Shown here one piece after another: positions 27,228 to 36,071 of a stretch of 60,572 bases of DNA (position 1 is its first letter; the number at the start of each line of letters is the position of its first letter). Position numbers and translations under genes: made by a program. The stretch is taken from contig JABFRW010000019.1 of NCBI GenBank assembly GCA_013140805.1, forward strand, positions 1 to 60,572. Direction: 5' to 3'. The stretch comes from Candidatus Eisenbacteria bacterium (lineage in GTDB: Bacteria; Eisenbacteria; RBG-16-71-46). The notes beneath the pieces are model-generated. The model saw only the letters and a program-made list of their open reading frames with translations. It was not told where the DNA came from and did no database searches.

Positions 27228-29941
27228 CCCGCTCCGGAACGATCTCAACCGTGCCTCGACGTCGAATACGATCCGCACTGGCCGTCGAGGTGGTGCAGAC
27301 CTCGGCGATGGACTGCGGTCCCGCGGCGCTTCAGTGCCTGCTCGCAGGTCACGGGCTCCGGTCGAGCTATCACCGCCTGCGAGAGCAATGCCACACCGGC
27401 GTGGACGGCACCTCGATCGATGCGCTCGAAGTCATCGCCGTTCAAATGGGACTGGACGCAGAGCAGGTCATGGTGCCAACCGACCACCTGCTGCTGCGCT
27501 CGAGCCGCTGCCTCCCGGCGCTCGCCGTCACGCGACTGCACGGAGGCGCGACTCACTTCGTCGTCGTGTGGTCCGCGTTTGGCGACTGGGTTCAGGTCAT
27601 GGACCCGGCGATTGGTCGGCTGTGGATCCGCACCCGACGACTCCTCGCATCGCTCTACCAGCACGGGCACGAGGTCGACGCGAGCGCGTACCGCACCTGG
27701 TGCGGCGGCGAAGAGATGCAGTCCGCGCTCCGTGAACGCATGGAACACCTCGACGTCTCCCGTGCGGAGGCGAACCGACATCTGGAGACCGCGAGCGAAG
27801 ACTCCGGCTGGCGATCGTTCGCGCGTCTCGACGCCGGCCTGCGAGCGACCGCGTCGCTGGTGCGAGGCGGCGGCGCACGGCGAGGCTCCGAGGCCACCGC
27901 CGTCGCGCGCACACTGCTCGAATCACCCTCGCCGGGCGCGGCGTGGGACGCCCTCATACCACGCGAGTACTGGTCGGTTCGCCCGGCCGCGACGACGGAC
28001 TCCGACTCGCTCGTGCTGCGCGGCTGCGTGCTGCTCCGGACGCCGAACGGCCGGCGTTCCGTACAGGCCGAAACGGCACAGATCGCGGACGACGCGAACT
28101 CGACCACTTCGGCCGCGGGATTGCGAGGCGACACGCGTGACCCGTTCGCCCGCACACTCTTGAGCCTCATCCTCCCCACGCCCTTGCGCGTGACGGCACT
28201 GCTCGGCGCTTCGATCCTCCTCGCGACCCTCGGCACGCTCATGCTCGCGGTGGTTCTGCGAGCGCTCGCGGGCGTCGGCCCGGCATCTCCCGATGAGGGA
28301 GTTCGATTCGCCATGGTCCTCTCGCTGCTGGTTCTCGCCCTGGCACTCACGCTCCTCGAGGTGCCGCTCGGCCTCGAGGCTCATCGACTCGGCCGTCGCC
28401 TCGAGGCTCGCCTCCGGTGTTCGATCCTCGACCACCTGCCGTGGTCGCGCAGTCGCTATCTCTCGAGCCTGCCGAGCTCGGACATCGCCGAACGTGCGCA
28501 CGCACTCCACGCCCTGCATGCGATGCCTCCGATGTTCGTCGCGATGGTGCGAGCCGCCTGCGAGTGGATGGCGATGGCGATCGGCGCGGTCACGCTGGTT
28601 CCCGCGCTGCTGCCGGCGGTCGGCGTGTCGCTGGCCCTCTCGCTCCCCATCGCGCTGCTGTCGAGATCGATTCTCGCCGAGCAGGACATGCGGTCCCGGG
28701 TGTTCTCGGGAGCCCTGACGCGCCTGCACCTCGACGCGCTGCTCGGCGCGGTTCCGATTCGTGCCAACGGCGCCGCATCGACGCTTCGAAGGCAGCACTC
28801 CCGGCTGCTCGCCGAATGGGGTCGGGCAATGCTGGCGGCAGCGAGCAATGGCCTCGTGACCTCGCTGCTGCTGATGCTGATCGCGGTCGGGACGCTTGGG
28901 ATTCTCGGACTCCCCCGACTGACTGCCGACGCACCATCGGGTGCTGTGCTGCTCGCCGTGTTCTGGACTCTGCGGCTGCCCTGGCTGGCTCAACGCATCG
29001 ATTCGATCGGCCGCGACCTGCTCGCAAGACGCAACATCGCACAGCGAGCGATGGAGCTCGCAATCGTCGCCGACGATCCGCACGCGGGTGATCCGGCGGA
29101 CGCATCGGAGTCGATCGCCGAACCGGACGTCGGCGTCTCGTTTCGGGCGGAGGCAGCCGAGATCTCACGCGGTGGACGCATCGTCCTGCGCGATCTGAGC
29201 TTCGAGATCCCGGGCGGTTGTCGCGCGGCGATCGTCGGTCCGTCGGGCGGCGGAAAGTCCACGCTGGTTGCATGGATGCTGGGCTGGCACGCCACGACCG
29301 CCGGGCGATTGTGGGTCGACGGACGAGCGGCCCACCCCGAGTCTTTCCGCGGACTGCGGGCCCAAACGGCATGGGCAGAGTCGGAGACTCGCGTCTGGAG
29401 TGACTCGCTCGAGCAGAATCTGAACTATGGCCTCGAGCCCGGCGCGACCCCTCGCGCCCGTGAGTCTCTCGTTCCGAGCGAATTGGCTGAGCTCGCGCGT
29501 TCGCTTCCTTCCGGAATGCAGGCGGGACTCGGTGACGGCGGCGGCCGACTGTCGCACGGTGAGGCGCAACGAGTGCGGTTCGGCCGCGCGTATGGACGTC
29601 GCACGGCACGCGTGGTCATCCTCGACGAAGCGTTCTCCGGCCTCGATCGGGAGCAACGCCGCCGTCTGAGCGCAGTCGCTCGCGAGCGCTGGCCGAGCGC
29701 CACCGTGGTCTGCGTGACGCACGACCTCCTCGACGCACTCCACTTCGATCGGGTGATGGTGGTGGTCGACGGCACGATCGTCGAGAACGGTGAGCCGCCC
29801 GCACTCGCTGCATCTGAAGCGTCTCAGTTCGCGCGCCTGCTGGCGGAGGAGCGCTCCGCGCTCGAACTGCTGGACTCGAAGCGATGGCGCCGACTGGATC
29901 TCGACGCCGGACGACTGCATTCGCGTCACGACGCTCCATGA
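27224..29941 (+). CDS. Peptidase-containing ABC transporter (C39 PCAT)
   Basis: A 905-aa exporter starting with GTG. Residues 20-150 are a C39 peptidase with all expected residues: Q25 (oxyanion), C31 in SAMDCGPAAL, H111 in THFVVV and D127 in VMDPAIG. A long hydrophilic segment of about 150 residues separates it from the six-helix membrane domain (about 310-590). The ATPase domain has Walker A GPSGGGKST (about residue 671), a signature variant LSHGEAQR and Walker B VVILDEAFSGLD. The family cuts leader peptides and pumps the product out. It probably handles the two 23-residue peptides. It overlaps both neighbours by 4 nt. Confidence 0.88.
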   Translation: MTRSGTISTVPRRRIRSALAVEVVQTSAMDCGPAALQCLLAGHGLRSSYHRLREQCHTGVDGTSIDALEVIAVQMGLDAEQVMVPTDHLLLRSSRCLPALAVTRLHGGATHFVVVWSAFGDWVQVMDPAIGRLWIRTRRLLASLYQHGHEVDASAYRTWCGGEEMQSALRERMEHLDVSRAEANRHLETASEDSGWRSFARLDAGLRATASLVRGGGARRGSEATAVARTLLESPSPGAAWDALIPREYWSVRPAATTDSDSLVLRGCVLLRTPNGRRSVQAETAQIADDANSTTSAAGLRGDTRDPFARTLLSLILPTPLRVTALLGASILLATLGTLMLAVVLRALAGVGPASPDEGVRFAMVLSLLVLALALTLLEVPLGLEAHRLGRRLEARLRCSILDHLPWSRSRYLSSLPSSDIAERAHALHALHAMPPMFVAMVRAACEWMAMAIGAVTLVPALLPAVGVSLALSLPIALLSRSILAEQDMRSRVFSGALTRLHLDALLGAVPIRANGAASTLRRQHSRLLAEWGRAMLAAASNGLVTSLLLMLIAVGTLGILGLPRLTADAPSGAVLLAVFWTLRLPWLAQRIDSIGRDLLARRNIAQRAMELAIVADDPHAGDPADASESIAEPDVGVSFRAEAAEISRGGRIVLRDLSFEIPGGCRAAIVGPSGGGKSTLVAWMLGWHATTAGRLWVDGRAAHPESFRGLRAQTAWAESETRVWSDSLEQNLNYGLEPGATPRARESLVPSELAELARSLPSGMQAGLGDGGGRLSHGEAQRVRFGRAYGRRTARVVILDEAFSGLDREQRRRLSAVARERWPSATVVCVTHDLLDALHFDRVMVVVDGTIVENGEPPALAASEASQFARLLAEERSALELLDSKRWRRLDLDAGRLHSRHDAP

Positions 29942-32067
29942 CGCAGCCCCGCCTCGCTCCAACCGCATGGACGCCCGACAGGCTGTGCGGCGCATTGGAG
30001 CGGCTCGCCGGCTCGAGCGGCAACCGCGATCGAGTCGCAGCGCCGCAGCGAGAACTCCTGACCGCGGCGCTCTCGGGTTCGCTCGAGCTCGCGGACCGTG
30101 CGATCGCAAGTGAGTGCGCTCGACTCGGCCTCGAGTGCGAAACCGTCTCGATGACGCGGGAGGATCTCGAAACCCATCTGCACCATCACGCTCCGCTGAT
30201 CGTGCGTGTTCACGACGAAGCACCGCCGGGCTATGCAGTGATCGAAGGCGCTCGCTGGGGCCAGATTCGAGTGGCGTGCCCCGATGGCTCGACTCGAAGC
30301 GTGTCGATTCGCGATTGGATCGCGCGACTCCCGGTTCCGGACCGAGTGCGGCGCGAAGTCGACCAGCTGATCGAACGCTCGCGGATCGCCCCGCGTCGAC
30401 GCGCGATCGCTGCGGCTCAGCTCGAGAAGGAACGTCTGGCAGGACACCGATGTGCGACGGGCTGGAGCCTGCATCGACGCAGCGGCGCTCCGCTCACGAC
30501 CGCCCTGTCGGAGGATGGCGTCTTCGCGCATGCCCTCTGGAGTCTGGGATTCAGTCTGCTCGCGCGGGCCTTGTCGATCGGCGGATGGGTCGTGCTGTTC
30601 GATGCACTCACGGATCGCAACCTCACCGGCAGTGTGATGTTCGCGTGGGTGCTCCTGGTCGCGACCGGCGAGTTCGCGCAAATGACGGCGGGCTGGTTCC
30701 AGTCCCACGGATCCGTGCGCCTCGGAGCGTTGCTCCGGGATCGGATGCTGCTCGGCGCCACGCGTCTCGGACTGGATGCCGTTCGGATCCGTGGCGCGGG
30801 ACACTGGCTCGGCATCGTGCTCGAGTCGCACGGCTTCGAGAGCCACACGATCGGCGGCGTATTCGGTGGCGCGCTGACATCGGTCGAGCTCGCGGCTGCA
30901 ATCGCCGTGCTGCTGGCGGCCCCGCATACGACCGGGCTCGCGTGGCTGTTGATGGCGTGGTGCGTCGCCTCGATCGCACTGCATGTGTGGCGGCTCCCGC
31001 GCTGGCGAGCCTGGTTCCGAACGCGACAGCGACTCAGCCGGCGGATGGTGGAAGGCATGCTCGGCCACCGCACACGCGCGATGCAGGAGGCACCCGGGGC
31101 GCCCGATCACGAACTGGACGCTGCAGCGGAGCGACACCTTCGAGTGTCCGGCGAGTTGGACCGCTGGCAGGTGTGGATCGCGGTGCTCGCCCCACGCGGC
31201 TGGCTGGTGGCGGGATTCGCGCTTCTGCTCACCGACGCTTCGTGGCGCGAAACCGTGGCCGGAACTTCATGGATGACCGTCGCGGGTCTGTTGCTCGGCT
31301 ACGGCGCGCTGGAACGGCTGACGACTGCGTGTTCGAGCCTGTCGAATGCGGCCGCCGCCCTCGACTCGATCCGACCGCTGCTCCGCGCCGCGCGCCGCGC
31401 GAATCGAGCGACGCGACCCGAAGCGCCGATCGAACCGGAGTGGCTGCCGACCGGCGAGCCGGTCATCGAGTGTGTCGCGATCGGCTATCGCCACCGCGGC
31501 CGGCTGAACGAGGTGTTGCGCGGATGCAGTCTCGAGATCGGGCCCGGCGCGCGCGTGTCGATTGACGGTGCTTCGGCATGCGGTAAGTCAACCCTCGCCG
31601 GAATACTCGCCGGAATTCGTATCGCTCGTTCCGGCCAGGTGCGAATCGGGGGGCGTGACGCGCGTTCGATTCCGGAGCGGGATCGAGTGCGGCACCTGTC
31701 ACTGGCCCCTCAGCCGAGCGAAAACCACGTGTTCTCGGACACCCTCGCTTTCAACCTGTTGCTCGGACGCCCGTGGCCGCATCGAGCGGAGGACTACGAG
31801 GACGCGCGGCTCGTCTGCGAAGAGCTCGGCCTGGGCTCGCTGATTCGACGAATGCCCGCAGGGCTGCACCAGCAGGTCGGCGAGGTCGGATGGCAGCTCT
31901 CGCAGGGCGAGTCCCATCGGGTGTTCATCGCTCGCGCGATGCTGCAGCGCTCGCGGGTCGTGATCCTGGACGAGGGGCTCGGAGGCCTGGATCCCGCCAG
32001 CAGGTCCCGGTGCCTCGGCATGCTCGATCGCAGGCCCGAAGCGGTGGTGCTCACTTCGGTCCGCTAA
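29938..32067 (+). CDS. Second peptide-export ABC transporter with inactive C39-like domain
   Basis: A 709-aa permease/ATPase whose ATG overlaps the preceding stop (ATGA). The first 180 residues resemble a C39-like fold: ECARLGLECETVSMTREDLETHL, then LIVRVHDEAPPGYAVIEG, where the catalytic histidine position is tyrosine. The catalytic cysteine motif DCG is absent, so it should not cut peptides. A membrane domain spans about 190-480. The ATPase has Walker A GASACGKST (about residue 544), signature LSQGESHR and Walker B VVILDEGLGGLD. Pairing of a C39-active and a C39-dead ABC protein with HlyD is the layout of NHLM-type exporters. Confidence 0.82.
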   Translation: MTQPRLAPTAWTPDRLCGALERLAGSSGNRDRVAAPQRELLTAALSGSLELADRAIASECARLGLECETVSMTREDLETHLHHHAPLIVRVHDEAPPGYAVIEGARWGQIRVACPDGSTRSVSIRDWIARLPVPDRVRREVDQLIERSRIAPRRRAIAAAQLEKERLAGHRCATGWSLHRRSGAPLTTALSEDGVFAHALWSLGFSLLARALSIGGWVVLFDALTDRNLTGSVMFAWVLLVATGEFAQMTAGWFQSHGSVRLGALLRDRMLLGATRLGLDAVRIRGAGHWLGIVLESHGFESHTIGGVFGGALTSVELAAAIAVLLAAPHTTGLAWLLMAWCVASIALHVWRLPRWRAWFRTRQRLSRRMVEGMLGHRTRAMQEAPGAPDHELDAAAERHLRVSGELDRWQVWIAVLAPRGWLVAGFALLLTDASWRETVAGTSWMTVAGLLLGYGALERLTTACSSLSNAAAALDSIRPLLRAARRANRATRPEAPIEPEWLPTGEPVIECVAIGYRHRGRLNEVLRGCSLEIGPGARVSIDGASACGKSTLAGILAGIRIARSGQVRIGGRDARSIPERDRVRHLSLAPQPSENHVFSDTLAFNLLLGRPWPHRAEDYEDARLVCEELGLGSLIRRMPAGLHQQVGEVGWQLSQGESHRVFIARAMLQRSRVVILDEGLGGLDPASRSRCLGMLDRRPEAVVLTSVR

Positions 32068-33416
32068 CGCGGCGGAGCGACGGATCCCGAGTAGAACGCG
32101 TCGCACGCGCCGGCCGGCAGGAGCGCGCGTGTCTGCCGGTAGAGCTTGAGCAGCGGCCCCGAGATGGACGCGAGCAGGTGCGGCTTCTCGACGATCGGCG
32201 CTGCGAAGGTGCCGTGCACCGCCTGCCGAACCCGGGCGCAGCCGTTTGCGTCGACGACCGCGATCGTCACGTCCGCGAATCGCTCGTTCGCCAGATCGAG
32301 CCCGCCCGTCAAGGCAATGCGATTTCGGGACGTCGCCATCGCGACGTCCGTCGCGCGTGCAACGCCTCGCTCCACCTTCCAATCCGAGACCAGCGTGCGA
32401 ATGCTGCTGCGCCCGCCCGAGCCCCGAAACAGACTGGCGAGGTCGTAGCCCTTGGTGACCGCAAGACCGATCGGACCCGCCAGGAATACCGCACCCACAT
32501 CGACGAGGCTGAAACTCTGGCTCGATTCGAATCGCCCGATCTCACGGTCGAGATCGTTGCCGACCAGTTCGAGATTCTCGCCCCGCAGCGAGATCTCGCC
32601 GGTCAGGCTTTCGAGCAATGAACGATCGGGCTCGCCGTGCATGGACACGCTCGCAGTCAGATTCATCACGCCTTCGGCGGGCGGCTTCGAAGTCAGCGTC
32701 CCCAGGAACTGTTCGATGCGAAATCCCGCCAGCGCACCACGAACCTCGTAGGCAGGCCGAGCGCCCGAGAGATCGACTCGAATGCTTCCCTTCGCCTCGC
32801 CTCCGAACAATTTCATCGAAGCGGGGTCGACTTCGAATCGACCTCCACGCGGCGTGAGTGTGAATGCGATGTCGGTCGCCTCGAAGGAGCTTCCGGTTCG
32901 CCGATCCAGAAAGTGAACCGTTCCCCCGGAGATCGATGCCGTTCCCCTGTCGAGCGCCCCGAGCAGTGCGGCCGCCTGACGAAGTTGTGCGACGTTGAAG
33001 CGTCCGTCGGAGCTTCGCTCGATCTGAATCCGCGGCTGCACGAGGTCGAGCCGGCGGACCCTCACTGCCCCCCCCAGCAATGGGAGAAGCGAGATCCCGA
33101 CGCGGAGTCGCCTCACCGACGCGACCACCGCTCCAGCATCATCGAGAACCTGCGCATCCCGGGCGGTGAGCGCAATGGAAGGCAGCAGCGTGAGGCCCGC
33201 CCGACCGGCCATGCGCACAGGCATCCCGAGCGCGCGAGAGCCGGCCGACTCGAGGTACGGCCGGAAGCGATTCCAATCGATCCACTGAGGCACCAGCCAC
33301 GTGGCGAGCACCAGCAGCGCCAACGCGCTCCCGGCCACGAGGATCAGGCGCGGCGGCGAACGGCGGAGAGACGCGCTCACCGGGCTCGCGAGCGACCATC
33401 GCGGATGCGAGTTCAC
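32064..33416 (-). CDS. AsmA-family protein
   Basis: A protein of about 450 aa with one N-terminal transmembrane helix (about residues 24-45) followed directly by WIDWNRFRPYLESAGSRALGMPVRMAGRAGLTLLPSIALTARD, the hallmark opening of AsmA-like proteins. The rest is a beta-rich scaffold (VRRLDLVQPRIQIERSSDGRFNVAQL) typical of this group, thought to help lipid or outer-membrane traffic. Its stop codon overlaps the stop of the ABC transporter gene on the opposite strand by 4 nt, so transcripts converge here. Confidence 0.8.
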   Translation of the reverse strand: MNSHPRWSLASPVSASLRRSPPRLILVAGSALALLVLATWLVPQWIDWNRFRPYLESAGSRALGMPVRMAGRAGLTLLPSIALTARDAQVLDDAGAVVASVRRLRVGISLLPLLGGAVRVRRLDLVQPRIQIERSSDGRFNVAQLRQAAALLGALDRGTASISGGTVHFLDRRTGSSFEATDIAFTLTPRGGRFEVDPASMKLFGGEAKGSIRVDLSGARPAYEVRGALAGFRIEQFLGTLTSKPPAEGVMNLTASVSMHGEPDRSLLESLTGEISLRGENLELVGNDLDREIGRFESSQSFSLVDVGAVFLAGPIGLAVTKGYDLASLFRGSGGRSSIRTLVSDWKVERGVARATDVAMATSRNRIALTGGLDLANERFADVTIAVVDANGCARVRQAVHGTFAAPIVEKPHLLASISGPLLKLYRQTRALLPAGACDAFYSGSVAPPR

Positions 33417-33428
33417 CGGTCGCTCGAC

Positions 33429-34118
33429 TTAGTCCAGCGCCGAGCAGAAGCGCATCGCTTCGTCCGACAGGCTCGGGGCCGGGTACTGGAACAGCAGGTC
33501 CTGGAACGTCAGAGCCTCGCCGTAGTAGGCGGAATTCGCTTTCGTGTCGACGGCCAGCTGCGCCCGGCGGAACGAGCGCTCGGCAAATCGTCCGTTCGAC
33601 TTCGCGAAACAGTGAGTCTCGACGGCGACCGTGTCGCGGCACTCCAACTCGGCGTTGCGTCCAAAGGACCACGTGGATCCTCGCGTCACGCCACTCAGCG
33701 TGACTCGTCCGTTCGAACTCAGGGAACGCGCCCATGCGTCGCTGGTGGAGAACACCACGAGGTCGCTCGCTTCGGGCATCATCGACGGGGCCCAGCCACC
33801 GCTCGTGATGCCCACGAAGCTCGGCGGGCTCCAGGCCCCCCACGGGTTGCGGCAACTCAGCACGCCAGAACCGTGATGGCCCCCGAAGCCCTTCGCGGCC
33901 ATGCTCGCGCGCGGAATGACGACGACGCTCCGGCACTTCTCGAGCAGGCCCCTGGACATCGGCCCGGGGCGTGTCCCGAGCAGCTCGCGACACGCGGCTG
34001 CGGCGGCCCTCAATTGCTGATCCGGGGACTCGCTGCCCGTCGCGACGACCCTCGGGCTTCCCAGATCCACTGCAGCGAATCCGGTCATCAGCGCGACCAC
34101 GCTCTGAAGTGTGAGCAT
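33429..34118 (-). CDS. SYLF/Ysc84-domain lipid-binding protein
   Basis: A protein of about 229 aa with a short hydrophobic N-terminal segment. The ATG at 34118 has AGGAG 7 nt upstream; the frame open to 34487 overlaps the EVE-like gene. The SYLF domain is seen in LLEKCRSVVVIPRASMAAKGFGGHHGSGVLSCRNP, PSFVGITSGGWAPSMMPEASDLVVF and the closing AERSFRRAQLAVDTKANSAYYGEALTFQDLL. These proteins bind membrane lipids; the role in bacteria is poorly defined. The AsmA-like gene lies 12 nt downstream, so the two are likely co-transcribed. Confidence 0.8.
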   Translation of the reverse strand: MLTLQSVVALMTGFAAVDLGSPRVVATGSESPDQQLRAAAAACRELLGTRPGPMSRGLLEKCRSVVVIPRASMAAKGFGGHHGSGVLSCRNPWGAWSPPSFVGITSGGWAPSMMPEASDLVVFSTSDAWARSLSSNGRVTLSGVTRGSTWSFGRNAELECRDTVAVETHCFAKSNGRFAERSFRRAQLAVDTKANSAYYGEALTFQDLLFQYPAPSLSDEAMRFCSALD

Positions 34119-34171
34119 CTCGATTCTCCTCTGAGGATGAACGATGCGCGTGCCGGACGACGCCAGGTCGT

Positions 34172-34795
34172 TCAGGCCGCGACTTGTGTGCGAGCGGGAA
34201 CGAGGTGCCGACCCGCGCTTGCCGCGGGGCTGAACCACTCCATCTGATCGGCGACGCCCGCGAGTCCGGGAATGCGCTCGATCAAGATCGCCGGAAGCTT
34301 GAAGACGTGACCCGCCAGAACGAGTGTTTCGACGGGGCTGCAGATCGCGAACGGGTACTCGAGCGGCGCGCCCACCGCGTCTTCGAGCGCGCGTAGCGCT
34401 GGAAACAAGCCCCACTGCGCACGCGCGACCTGGTCGAGGGGGACCATCGGTTCGATCGGCGTCACGTGCCCCAGCGGCATCGTCCAACTCGGCTGCGCGC
34501 GAACCTCGTCACGACGGCCACCGGACTCGGAGGGGTCGATCGTCCAATCGAGCATTCGCCGCTCGAGTCGTCCTCGGGGTTGAGACCACGCGACGATCCC
34601 CTGACGCACTTCGTCGTAGTGGAAAACGACGTCACCCCGCCTGACGCGCCGGATCAGCTCGTGCGATCGGGTTCGCACGTGCCGACCGTCGAGTTGAGGC
34701 GTGGCCAGGTGCATGACGTCCCCCTCCACACTCGGGAGCCCGAGCCAGAATCGTTCGGCAGGAAACGGGTCCCACCATGCGGGGGCGTGACTCAC
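34172..34795 (-). CDS. EVE/PUA-like domain protein
   Basis: A 207-aa protein with the pattern ERFWLGLP at its start, a conserved RRGDVVFHYDEVRQGIVAWSQPRG segment near residues 50-75, then PLDQVARAQW and FAICSPVETLVLAGHVFKLPAILIE. I know this pattern from N-terminal domains of HNH nucleases and stand-alone EVE-like proteins thought to recognise modified bases. No nuclease domain is attached. It starts with GTG at 34795, overlapping by 4 nt the stop of a small membrane ORF, which suggests coupling. Confidence 0.6.
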   Translation of the reverse strand: MSHAPAWWDPFPAERFWLGLPSVEGDVMHLATPQLDGRHVRTRSHELIRRVRRGDVVFHYDEVRQGIVAWSQPRGRLERRMLDWTIDPSESGGRRDEVRAQPSWTMPLGHVTPIEPMVPLDQVARAQWGLFPALRALEDAVGAPLEYPFAICSPVETLVLAGHVFKLPAILIERIPGLAGVADQMEWFSPAASAGRHLVPARTQVAA

Positions 34796-34908
34796 GGGGA
34801 CTCTCCAAATCGAGGGGCAAGTCGGAGTGCTCCGAGGACGTAGAACAGCAGACCAAGCCCGATGACGACATTACAAACGAGCAGCGCGATTGAGATGACG
34901 AGCCTTCC
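34792..34908 (-). CDS. Small membrane ORF without a standard start codon
   Basis: Directly after the PA2779-like gene stop (TAA at 34909-34911) and in the same frame, 38 codons encode a membrane segment: ISIALLVCNVVIGLGLLFYVL, then GALRLAPRFGESP and TGA. The TGA overlaps the GTG start of the EVE-like gene (GTGA). A purine-rich AAGGAAGG lies 6 nt before an ATC codon, but the frame has no ATG, GTG or TTG. Either translation starts at ATC or CTC, or the ORF is a recent remnant. The coding-like composition and the 4-nt overlap are the reasons to list it. Confidence 0.4.
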   Translation of the reverse strand, partial: GRLVISIALLVCNVVIGLGLLFYVLGALRLAPRFGESP

Positions 34909-35310
34909 TTAGCGAATGACGACGTCGTGATGCATGAGCCGGATGACGACAATGACGAGGATGACGACGATCAACACACCGATGATGGCGCCGGTACCGT
35001 CGCCGCCGCTCGGAAGCCCCTTGGAGGCGCTGGCGAGGTGGTGCAGATCCTGGTCGGACATGCTGGCGAGCTTGAGCTGCGCCGCGTCCGCAGAGACGCC
35101 GTAGTCGCGAAGCTTCTGAGCGACGACCTTGTGCTCGAGGGCGCGCTGCGCCATCAGCATGTCCGCATCCCGCTCCGATGAGACCGAGGTCTCTCCCGAT
35201 CGCGTCGATGGCGCGAGCCCTGCCGTCGCGGTGCCGAGATTGAGCGCGGTCATGCTGAGGATCAATACCATCGCAGTCCAGATTCGAAGGGTGCCGTTGA
35301 ACCGATTCAT
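34909..35310 (-). CDS. PA2779-family protein
   Basis: An exported small protein of 133 aa. The ATG at 35310 follows GAGGTGA. A signal-like helix is present (WTAMVLILSMTALNLGTATAG). The middle has the family segment MAQRALEHKVVAQKLRDYGVSADAAQLKLASMSDQDLHHLA, followed by a glycine-rich stretch and a C-terminal transmembrane helix (GAIIGVLIVVILVIVVIRLMHH). In Pseudomonas this family sits next to a C39-like cysteine peptidase of the PA2778 family; the same neighbour occurs here at 36068-36613. Its function is unknown. Confidence 0.75.
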   Translation of the reverse strand: MNRFNGTLRIWTAMVLILSMTALNLGTATAGLAPSTRSGETSVSSERDADMLMAQRALEHKVVAQKLRDYGVSADAAQLKLASMSDQDLHHLASASKGLPSGGDGTGAIIGVLIVVILVIVVIRLMHHDVVIR

Positions 35311-35591
35311 GGAGTCACCTCTGCGGTCAGTGATTCGAGCGGAGGCGCGAAGCGCCTCGGATCCAGGTCGGATCACCGAGTTGAACCGCAGGAACGGTGC
35401 CAGTCGGGTCTCGAGCGGCGGGATCGGCCCGAATTGCTTGAGGACGTGGACGATGAAGGCTTTCGTGCCCGACCTGCCGGGCTCGGCGCGAGGCTCCGCT
35501 CGAGCGTCCGCGCAGGCGTGATTTACAACGCCGGAGAGATCTACAAGGCGGCGATCAGGGGTGAACTTCAGCGGCGAGCGACGCGGCTCTC
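35311..35591. other. Spacer between the PA2779-like and TPR lipoprotein genes
   Basis: There is no start-supported gene. A plus-strand frame ending at 35595 spells GVIYNAGEIYKAAIRGELQRRATRLS at its end, which reads like the tail of a real protein, but its upstream part has no credible start or family. It may be another gene remnant. Confidence 0.25.
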
Positions 35592-36071
35592 TTAAGGCCG
35601 CTTGCGCGCCGCAGCCGTCACGATCTCGTCGAGCGTCGCGCGATAGAGCGAGTCGCGTGTGCCCGCGCCGTTCAGCGCACGCTCGGCGAGGGACCGCGCC
35701 TCATCCAGATTGCGCCGCTGCCTGAGCAACGCAATGGCGAGATTGTTCATGGCGTCGGCATTGGTCGTCGAGTCTCGCAGCGCGCGACGATAGGCATTCT
35801 CGGCCCGTCGCCATCTCCCGCGTGCGGCCTCGACATTGCCAAGGTTCACCCGCGTTCTCGCATCGCCGGAATCCAATCGGAGCGCCCGATGGTACTCGCG
35901 CGCGGCCAGCTCCAGCTCGCCCTGCGTCTCATAGACCACTCCGAGATCGCTGTGCTCGCTCGCCGAGAGCGGATCGTGAAGGATCACGAAGTGCGCGCAA
36001 CCCGAGAGCGACGGAACCACGAGGAGCGTCGCGGCGAGGATTCCGAACCACGGCCCGCCGCCGCGCTTCAA
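35592..36071 (-). CDS. TPR lipoprotein, partner of the PA2778-like peptidase
   Basis: A protein of about 159 aa. A TTG at 36071 is a good start: GGAGG lies 5 nt upstream, and the N-terminus then forms a lipoprotein signal (ILAATLLVVPSLSGC). Three TPR units follow (SDLGVVYETQGELELAAREYHRALRLD, RVNLGNVEAARGRWRRAENAYRRALRD, MNNLAIALLRQRRNLDEARSLAERAL). The start overlaps the peptidase stop by 4 nt (TTGA). In Pseudomonas PA2778 a C39-like peptidase and TPRs are one chain; here they are two coupled genes. Confidence 0.65.
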   Translation of the reverse strand: MKRGGGPWFGILAATLLVVPSLSGCAHFVILHDPLSASEHSDLGVVYETQGELELAAREYHRALRLDSGDARTRVNLGNVEAARGRWRRAENAYRRALRDSTTNADAMNNLAIALLRQRRNLDEARSLAERALNGAGTRDSLYRATLDEIVTAAARKRP

